Assembly: GCF_025515205.1 (NCBI RefSeq)
Contig: NZ_JAOPFX010000002.1
Coordinates: forward strand, 434,001-498,000
Source of the DNA: Microbacterium fluvii
GTDB lineage: Bacteria > Actinomycetota > Actinomycetes > Actinomycetales > Microbacteriaceae
Length of the DNA: 64,000 nucleotides
Direction: 5' to 3'
Part shown: piece by piece, positions 58,476 to 64,000 of the stretch
Layout of the letters: every line of letters starts with the position of its first letter
Numbering within the stretch: position 1 is the stretch's first letter
Program-made: the position numbers and the translations under genes
Notes under the pieces: generated by a model
Databases searched by the model: none
What the model was told of the DNA's origin: nothing
Seen by the model: the letters and a program-made list of their open reading frames with translations, nothing else

Positions 58476-60155
58476 ATGGCATCGCTGAAGCAGCGTGTCA
58501 CGAAGGCGCTCGACGCGCGCACGCACAAGGGCGTCACCGCAGGCCGACACGACATCGTGATCGAGAAGGACCTGCGCGTGCCGATGGACGACGGGGTCGT
58601 GCTGCTGGCCGACCTCATCCGCCCGGTCGGCGCCGACCCGTCGCTGCCGACCATCGTGATCCGCGGCCCCTACGGTCGCCGCGGCCTCCTTGCGGGCTCC
58701 GCGCGCATGCTCGCCTACGAGGGATATACGGTGCTCTTCCAGAGCTGCCGCGGCACGTGGGGCTCGGAGGGGGTGTTCACCCCGCAGATCGACGAGCAGC
58801 GCGACGGCATCGCGACGCTGCGCTGGGTCAGGCAGCAGCCCTGGTTCACCGGCCGGCTCGTCACCTACGGGCAGAGCTACATGGGCTTCACGCAGTGGGC
58901 GGTCGCCGGCACCCTCCAGCGCAACGAGCCCGAGACGGCGCCCGACGGCCACGTGCTGCTCATCACGATGCCCGACTTCGGCGCCATCACGTGGGACAAC
59001 GGGGCGTTCGCGCTGCGCAACGCCCTGGGCTGGAGCCGCATGATGGTGCGGATGCGCAAGGGCGGCCTCGCGCTGCTGGCACAGGCCCTGCCCGACCCCA
59101 AGCTCGAGAAGGCCTTCGACGTGCTGCCGCTCAGCCGCGGCGACATCGCCGTCACCGGCGAAGAGGTGCACTGGTACCAGGACTGGGTGCGCCACGAGCG
59201 GCTCACCGACCACTACTGGACCCAGCAGTCGCACACCGCCTCGGTGCCCGACGTGACCGCCCCCGTACTCATGGTGTCGGGGTGGTACGACATCTTCCTG
59301 CCGTGGCAGCTGCGCACTTACCGTCAGCTCGTCGAGGCGGGCAATGCGCCCCGGCTCACTGTCGGCCCGTGGGGGCACGTGTCGCCCGGCATGGGCGAGC
59401 CCACCCACACCGACACCCTCGCGTTCCTCCGCGAGGCGATCGGCGGCGCCGCATCGACGCGGCCCGCTGCGGTGCGGGCGTTCCAGACCGGGGCCGAGCA
59501 GTGGCACGACCTGGAGGTGTGGCCGCCGGCGGGTTCGGCGGCACAGCCCTGGTACCTCACGGCAGACGGTGGACTGGAGACGGATGCCGCCGGCGCGGGC
59601 GTCACGACATACACGTACGACCCGCAGCATCCGACGCCGGCCCTCGGCGGTCCGAGCCTGCTGCCCAAGACGGCACCGGTCGACAACGCGGCGCACGAGC
59701 AGCGCGACGACGTCGCGGCGTTCCGCTCTGCCGAGCTTGCGGTGCCCGTCGAGGTCGCCGGGGAGCCGGTGGCCCGCATCCGGGTGCGCTCGAGCGCCCC
59801 CAGCTTCGACGTGTTCGTCCGGCTGACCGACGTGCACCCCGACGGCCGTGTCATGACGGTGTGCGACGGCATCCGCCGCGTCGGGTCGATCGCCACGACC
59901 GACACCGATCCCGAACCCGATGAGGAGGGATTCCGCGAGGTCGCCGTGACGCTCTGGCCGACCTTCCACCGCTTCGCGCCAGGGCACCGCATCGGCGTGC
60001 AGGTCTCCAGCGGCGCGCACCCTCGCTACGCCCGCAACCCCGGCACCGGCGAGCCCGCGTTCTACGCCGCCGGCACGGTGGTCGCGCGGCAGGAGGTGTC
60101 GCACGACGGCGGGCTGGCGGCGTCGCGCATCGACCTGCCAGTGTGGACGCCGTGA
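58476..60155 (+). CDS. CocE/NonD-family S15 hydrolase
   Basis: 559-residue alpha/beta hydrolase with the X-Pro dipeptidyl-peptidase S15 fold and its C-terminal jelly-roll domain (about 380-559). The nucleophile is S134 in GQSYMG; the acid is the Asp of VSGWYDIFLPW and the base the His of GPWGHVSPGMG. Relatives are cocaine esterase, glutaryl-7-ACA acylase and many uncharacterised hydrolases. No signal peptide. AAGGAGG precedes the ATG. Coupled to the DUF3237 gene. Confidence 0.87.
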   Translation: MASLKQRVTKALDARTHKGVTAGRHDIVIEKDLRVPMDDGVVLLADLIRPVGADPSLPTIVIRGPYGRRGLLAGSARMLAYEGYTVLFQSCRGTWGSEGVFTPQIDEQRDGIATLRWVRQQPWFTGRLVTYGQSYMGFTQWAVAGTLQRNEPETAPDGHVLLITMPDFGAITWDNGAFALRNALGWSRMMVRMRKGGLALLAQALPDPKLEKAFDVLPLSRGDIAVTGEEVHWYQDWVRHERLTDHYWTQQSHTASVPDVTAPVLMVSGWYDIFLPWQLRTYRQLVEAGNAPRLTVGPWGHVSPGMGEPTHTDTLAFLREAIGGAASTRPAAVRAFQTGAEQWHDLEVWPPAGSAAQPWYLTADGGLETDAAGAGVTTYTYDPQHPTPALGGPSLLPKTAPVDNAAHEQRDDVAAFRSAELAVPVEVAGEPVARIRVRSSAPSFDVFVRLTDVHPDGRVMTVCDGIRRVGSIATTDTDPEPDEEGFREVAVTLWPTFHRFAPGHRIGVQVSSGAHPRYARNPGTGEPAFYAAGTVVARQEVSHDGGLAASRIDLPVWTP

Positions 60156-60610
60156 CCCAGCCCCCCGTGCCGGCCCTCGAGCCCGCCTTCGAGGTCGTCG
60201 TCGAGCTCGGTCCGCTCGAAGACCACGGCATGACGCGGGCCGGGCATCGCCGGGTCGTGCCGATCATCGGCGGGGCGATCACCGGCGGCATCGAGGCCGA
60301 GATCGTGCCGGGCGGCGCCGACTGGCAGCTCGTGCGGGCCGACGGCTGCATCGAGGTCGACGGACGCTACACGGCGCGGGCCGCAGACGGGTCGCTGCTC
60401 TACCTGCACGCGGTCGGCGTGCGCAGCGGAGATCCGGCCGTGCTTGAGGCGCTGCTGCGCGGCGACGACGTCGACCCCTCGCAGTACTACTTCCGCGCGA
60501 CCGTGACGATCGAGTCCGCCGCGCACCCCGAGCTCGAGCGCTCGCTCTATGTCGCCTCGTATGTCCGAGAGGCGACCCGCGTGCGCTACGTCGCCTATCG
60601 CGTGACCTGA
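60152..60610 (+). CDS. DUF3237 family protein
   Basis: 152-residue small beta-barrel protein of the DUF3237 family (EPAFEVVVELG at the start, IIGGAITGGIEAEIVPGGADWQLVRADG in the middle). The family has no settled function. I chose the GTG at 60152, which overlaps the stop of the S15 hydrolase gene (GTGA); a GTG at 60143 is possible. Pairing with an esterase-like enzyme suggests they act on the same compound. Confidence 0.72.
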   Translation: MTQPPVPALEPAFEVVVELGPLEDHGMTRAGHRRVVPIIGGAITGGIEAEIVPGGADWQLVRADGCIEVDGRYTARAADGSLLYLHAVGVRSGDPAVLEALLRGDDVDPSQYYFRATVTIESAAHPELERSLYVASYVREATRVRYVAYRVT

Positions 60611-60650
60611 GCGGTTGCGGCTCCGGGCGCCCGCCGTGTGGGATGGGGCC

Positions 60651-61511
60651 ATGACGGTTCACGTGGTCGGCAGCATCAACCTCGACACGATCGTGCGCGT
60701 CGCCGTGTTCCCCGCGCCGGGTGAGACCGTGCTCGGCTCGGCGGCGCGTCGCGTGATCGGCGGCAAGGGCGCCAACCAGGCGCTCGCCGCCACCGCGGCG
60801 GGCGCGCGCACGACCTTCACCGGTGCGGTCGGCGACGACGAGGCCGGCCGCGACGCCCTCGCGCAGCTGCGCGGCGCCGGCATCGACATCGGCGGGGTGC
60901 GGACGACGGATGCGGCGACCGGCATCGCGCTGATCGCCGTCGATCCGTCGGGCGAGAACACGATCATCGTCGCGTCGGGCGCGAACGCTCTGGTCGACCC
61001 GAGCTGGTGCGACAGGCTCGCCCTCGAGGCGGGCGATGTCGTGCTCGTGCAGGGCGAGGTTCCGGTGGCGGCGATCGATGCGGCCGCCGCTGCCGCCGCC
61101 CTCGGCGGCGCGCGATTCGTGCTCAACCTCGCGCCGCCCGTCGAGGTCTCTGCCACGACGCTGGCGGTGTGCGATCCGCTCGTGGTCAACGAGCACGAGG
61201 CGTCTGCTCTGGGCATCGCGGTCGACTCGGCGGGCGGCCGCGTGCGATCGCTCGTGATCACGCTCGGCGCCGCCGGCTCGGCCTACGCCGATGCCCAGGG
61301 GAAGGGCACGCTGCCAGCCGCCCCGGCCGAGGTCGTCGACACGATCGGAGCTGGCGACGCGTTCACCGGTGCGCTCGCCGCGGCTCTCGCGGGCGGTGCG
61401 GGGCTGCCGGCCGCGGTCGAGGCCGGCGCCGCCTACGCCGCCGAGATCATCGGCGCGGTCGGGGCCAACGCCCTGGCGGGGAGCGCCCTGATCAGCGGGA
61501 GCGCGTCATGA
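60651..61511 (+). CDS. rbsK: Ribokinase (PfkB family)
   Basis: 286-residue carbohydrate kinase. Motifs are GSINLD (8-13), GGKGANQA (38-45) for sugar binding, and DTIGAGDAFTGAL with the catalytic Asp. It should phosphorylate ribose or a similar pentose with ATP. The next gene encodes a nucleoside hydrolase that releases ribose, so the two make a nucleoside salvage unit. Its stop overlaps that gene by 4 bases. Confidence 0.87.
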   Translation: MTVHVVGSINLDTIVRVAVFPAPGETVLGSAARRVIGGKGANQALAATAAGARTTFTGAVGDDEAGRDALAQLRGAGIDIGGVRTTDAATGIALIAVDPSGENTIIVASGANALVDPSWCDRLALEAGDVVLVQGEVPVAAIDAAAAAAALGGARFVLNLAPPVEVSATTLAVCDPLVVNEHEASALGIAVDSAGGRVRSLVITLGAAGSAYADAQGKGTLPAAPAEVVDTIGAGDAFTGALAAALAGGAGLPAAVEAGAAYAAEIIGAVGANALAGSALISGSAS

Positions 61512-62440
61512 CCACCCCCGTGATCCTCGACTGCGATCCGGGGCACGACGACGTCTTCGCGATCTGGCTGGCCGCCGCCCACCCGGCGATCGATCTGCGG
61601 GCGATCACGACGGTCGCCGGCAACGGCAGCCTCGCGCACACGACGCTCAATGCGCGCATCGCCTGCACCGTCGCCGGCATCCACGACGTTCCGATCGCCG
61701 CGGGCGCCGACCGCCCTCTTGAGGGCGAACTGCACGTCGCCGCCGACATCCACGGGGCGAACGCGCTCGGCGGGCCTGCGCTGCCCGAGCCCGACGTCGC
61801 GCTCGACGACCGCAGCGCCGTCGAACTCATGCGCGATGTGCTCACGGAGGCGAGCGAGCCCGTGACGATCGTGCCCACGGGGCCGCTGACCAATGTCGCG
61901 ACGCTACTGCGGCAGCATCCGGAACTCCTGGCTCGCATCGCGCGGATCGTGTGGATGGGCGGATCGACGGGCCGCGGCAACTCGACCCCCTACGCCGAGT
62001 TCAACGCGTGGACCGACCCGGAGGCCGTGCACGAGACGATCGCGAGCGGCGTGGATGTCACGATGGTCGGGCTGAACATCTCGCATCAGGCCCTCGTGAC
62101 CGCCGACGTGCGCGAGCGCGTGCGGGCGACCGGCACGCGCACCGGGGCGTTCGGCTTCGAGCTGATGGAGTTCTTCTGCGCCGCCTACGCGCAGGTCGAG
62201 GGGATGCCGGACGCTCCGCTGCACGACCCGATCACGGTCGCGATGGTCGCCGATCCCGCCGTCGCCACGATGGTGCGCACGCGCGTCGACGTGGAGCTCA
62301 CCGGCACCCACACGCGCGGCGCGACGAGCGCCGACCTGCTCGGGGTCGTGCCGGGGGAGCGCAACGCGAACGTCGCGCTCGACCTCGACGTCGACCGGTT
62401 CTGGAGCATGATCGTCGACGCGGTCGCGGCGCTGCGCTGA
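61508..62440 (+). CDS. Inosine/uridine-type nucleoside hydrolase
   Basis: 310-residue nucleoside N-ribohydrolase. The calcium site DCDPGHDD is at residues 8-15, and the His-Asp pair of PLHDPITVA near residue 240 corresponds to the active-site His and metal ligand. It splits ribonucleosides into base and ribose; ribokinase encoded upstream would trap the ribose. Last gene of the operon; a GCATCCG...CGGATGC hairpin follows. Confidence 0.88.
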   Translation: MTTPVILDCDPGHDDVFAIWLAAAHPAIDLRAITTVAGNGSLAHTTLNARIACTVAGIHDVPIAAGADRPLEGELHVAADIHGANALGGPALPEPDVALDDRSAVELMRDVLTEASEPVTIVPTGPLTNVATLLRQHPELLARIARIVWMGGSTGRGNSTPYAEFNAWTDPEAVHETIASGVDVTMVGLNISHQALVTADVRERVRATGTRTGAFGFELMEFFCAAYAQVEGMPDAPLHDPITVAMVADPAVATMVRTRVDVELTGTHTRGATSADLLGVVPGERNANVALDLDVDRFWSMIVDAVAALR

Positions 62441-62442
62441 CG

Positions 62443-62472
62443 GCATCCGCGAAATCCATCGTTGACGGATGC
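62443..62472 (+). terminator. Weak hairpin after the nucleoside hydrolase gene
   Basis: GCATCCG (62443-62449) and CGGATGC (62466-62472) form a 7-bp stem with a 16-base loop. The right arm overlaps the -35 box of the next promoter, so termination and initiation signals are interlocked. Confidence 0.4.
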
Positions 62473-62511
62473 GGGGGCATCGGTTATCGTCTTGGTTAGC
62501 TGGTCAGACCA
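62462..62511 (+). promoter_or_regulatory. Promoter and FadR/GntR-like operator of the right-edge operon
   Basis: TTGACG (62462-62467), 17-bp spacer and TATCGT (62485-62490) form a good promoter. TGGTC-A-GACCA (62501-62511), just after the predicted start point, matches the TGGTCnGACCA core of FadR-subfamily GntR operators. No GntR gene is visible; it may lie beyond the right edge. Confidence 0.55.
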
Positions 62512-62583
62512 ATTGACCAACAAACCATTTTGAACAGATCCGGCGCAGTCGCCGGCCGTTCGGTTCACAAGGAGGTAGAACAC

Positions 62584-63948
62584 GTGAATCTGTTCTCGCT
62601 CATGCAGTCCCGCACCGCAGCCTTCGGTCCCATCCGGGTCGGGGTCATCGGCGCCGGAAAGTTCTCGTCGATGTTCCTGACGCAGGCCGTGGGTGCTGCG
62701 AACATCCACGTGGTCGGCGTCGCCGACATCAACATCCCGAAGGCCAAGGCGGCCCTCGCTCGCACCGGATGGCCGGCCGAGCGCTACGCCGCCGGCAGCC
62801 TCGACGAGGCCGTGCGCACCGGTGGCACCGCCGTCATCGAAAGCGCCGACGCCCTCATCGCCCACCCGGCGGTCGAGGTGATCCTCGAGATCACCGGCAA
62901 CCCGCTCTACGGCACCTACCACGCCGTCACCGCGATCGACCACGGCAAGCACGTCATCATGGTCAACGTCGAGGCCGACTGTATGGTCGGGCCGATCCTG
63001 CAGCGTCGCGCTCAGGCGGCGGGCGTCGTCTACTCGATGGCCTACGGCGACCAGCCCGCGCTCATCTGCGAGCTCGTCGACTGGTGCCGCACCGTCGGCT
63101 TCGACGTCATCGCGGCGGGCAAGGGCACGAAGTACCTGCCCGAGTACAACTACTCCACGCCCGACACCGTGTGGAACTACTACGGGTTCACCGACGAGCA
63201 GCTCGCCAGCGGCGACTACAACCCGCAGATGTTCAACTCGTTCCTCGATGGCACCAAGTCGGCCATCGAGATGGCCGCCGTCGCCAACGGCACGGGCCTG
63301 CTGCCGCAGGAGGAGGGGCTGCTGTTCCCGGCGGCGTCGAAAGACGACCTTCCCACCGTGTTCCGCGAGAACTCGTACCCCGGCGGCAGCCTGACCCGCC
63401 GCGGCACGGTCGAGATCGCCTCGAGCATGTACCGCGACGGCACCGAGGTGCCCGACAACCTCCGCTGGGGCGTCTACGTCACCTTCGAGGCCGTCACCGA
63501 CTACGCCGTGCAGTGCTTCGCCGAGTACGGCGTGCACACCGACGAGACGGGGCGCTTCGCCTCGCTCTACCGTCCGTACCACATGATCGGGCTCGAACTC
63601 GGGGTGAGCATCGCGTCGGCCGTCGTCCGGGGCGAGGCCACCGGCGCGCCCACCGGCTTCCGCGGCGACGTCGTCACGACGGCCAAGAAAGACCTGCGGG
63701 CGGGCGACCGCCTCGACGGCGAGGGCGGCTACACCGTCTTCGGCAAGCTGGCCCCCGCGGCCACGTCGCTCGCGAAGCGCGCACTGCCGCTCGGACTCGC
63801 GCACGGGGCGCGCGTCATCCGCGATGTGCCCAAAGACCAGACGGTCTCGTGGGACGACGTCGAGGTCGACGAGAGCCAGTTCGCCGTGCAGATCCGCCGC
63901 GAGCTCGAGGCCGAGTTCCGTGCAGAGCACGCCGCCGCGGTGGCGTGA
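62584..63948 (+). CDS. NAD(P)-dependent oxidoreductase with C-terminal SAF-like domain
   Basis: 454-residue protein. The N-terminal Rossmann domain has GVIGAGKFSSMF (about residues 17-28) and resembles homoserine-dehydrogenase/Gfo-type domains. A middle domain contains GKGTKYLPEYN. A C-terminal SAF-like region follows (KKDLRAGDRLDGEGGYTVFGKLAP, about 363-386). Such proteins occur in catabolic operons for sugar acids and polyols, often misnamed FlgA. The GTG at 62584 follows AAGGAGG by 8 bases. Probably the first gene of an operon continuing past the window. Confidence 0.75.
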   Translation: MNLFSLMQSRTAAFGPIRVGVIGAGKFSSMFLTQAVGAANIHVVGVADINIPKAKAALARTGWPAERYAAGSLDEAVRTGGTAVIESADALIAHPAVEVILEITGNPLYGTYHAVTAIDHGKHVIMVNVEADCMVGPILQRRAQAAGVVYSMAYGDQPALICELVDWCRTVGFDVIAAGKGTKYLPEYNYSTPDTVWNYYGFTDEQLASGDYNPQMFNSFLDGTKSAIEMAAVANGTGLLPQEEGLLFPAASKDDLPTVFRENSYPGGSLTRRGTVEIASSMYRDGTEVPDNLRWGVYVTFEAVTDYAVQCFAEYGVHTDETGRFASLYRPYHMIGLELGVSIASAVVRGEATGAPTGFRGDVVTTAKKDLRAGDRLDGEGGYTVFGKLAPAATSLAKRALPLGLAHGARVIRDVPKDQTVSWDDVEVDESQFAVQIRRELEAEFRAEHAAAVA

Positions 63949-64000
63949 CGCAGGAACGTCTGACCATCCGACCATGGAGACTACGCTGAGGGGGACGGCG
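63949..64000 (+). other. Intergenic tail at the right edge
   Basis: No gene begins before the edge. TGACCATCCGACCA (63961-63974) contains two GACCA words like those of the operator at 62501-62511. TACGCT at 63982-63987 could be a -10 box for the next gene. Confidence 0.25.

Noticed and set aside
56906..59923. A 1005-codon open frame on the plus strand
   Set aside because: It is antisense to the ABC exporter and TetR genes and then out of frame with the S15 hydrolase; no family similarity.
1..64000. tRNA, rRNA, riboswitch, insertion sequence, prophage or attachment site
   Set aside because: None could be recognised by reading: no transposase or integrase family, no tRNA-like cloverleaf, no conserved riboswitch core.

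Overview
The window is a continuous stretch of high-GC actinobacterial chromosome. Gene content and style fit Microbacteriaceae, most likely Microbacterium or a close relative. The signs are densely packed operons with 4-base start/stop overlaps (ATGA/GTGA), many GTG starts, leaderless genes with a TAnnnT box 6-7 bases before the start codon, and many sugar, sugar-acid and organosulfur uptake genes. I saw no rRNA, tRNA, CRISPR array, transposase, integrase or phage gene. The genus is an inference from style and family content, not from a marker gene.

Layout. 1-7.2 kb: the end of a saccharopine-dehydrogenase-like gene, a KmtR-type metal sensor with an MFS exporter, a VOC/HxlR pair, a lipoprotein, a DUF1540 protein, a seven-bladed lactonase, and an ECF sigma factor with its membrane partner. 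7.2-23.1 kb: a divergent carbohydrate locus. Leftward lie a ribose-type ABC importer (binding protein, ATPase, two permeases). Rightward lies a ten-gene operon with a Gfo/Idh dehydrogenase, a TIM-barrel isomerase, an SDR, a DUF4432 protein, a CaiB-type CoA-transferase, a solute-binding-like protein without signal peptide, a crotonase, a XylX-like 2-keto-3-deoxy-aldonate dehydratase, a LacI regulator and an alpha-ketoglutarate-semialdehyde-type dehydrogenase. 23.1-27.0 kb: Dps, a DHA2 efflux pump with its MarR regulator, and two small membrane proteins. 27.1-33.4 kb: a GH127 beta-L-arabinofuranosidase with its MalEFG-type importer and a LacI regulator.

33.4-42.7 kb: a GAF histidine kinase, an SDR, and a TRAP transporter whose binding-protein gene is split from its membrane genes by two IclR regulators. 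The membrane genes run into a type II dehydroquinase homologue and a shikimate/quinate dehydrogenase, then two TetR paralogues. This looks like quinate/shikimate uptake and catabolism. 42.8-54.9 kb: a sulfur-scavenging region with a Cys-containing leader ORF, rhodanese, SsuD-like monooxygenase, acyl-CoA-dehydrogenase-like flavoenzyme, oligopeptide-type ABC importer, a ketopantoate-reductase-like protein, a GlcD-like oxidase, an AhpD-like protein and an MsuE-like FMN reductase. 55-64 kb: an SDR, an ABC exporter flanked by a pair of palindromic repeats, a TetR regulator divergent from an S15 hydrolase/DUF3237/ribokinase/nucleoside hydrolase operon, and a SAF-type NAD(P) oxidoreductase at the right edge.

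The best candidate for something undescribed is the 12-23 kb operon. A CoA-transferase/crotonase pair sits where a sugar-acid dehydratase would be expected in a Weimberg-like oxidative pathway, with a cytosolic solute-binding-like protein between them. Other notable points are a dehydroquinase homologue that has lost a conserved active-site His, an 18-bp motif shared by the two halves of the split TRAP system, a symmetrical bidirectional promoter built on one palindrome, and a 12-bp tandem operator array.
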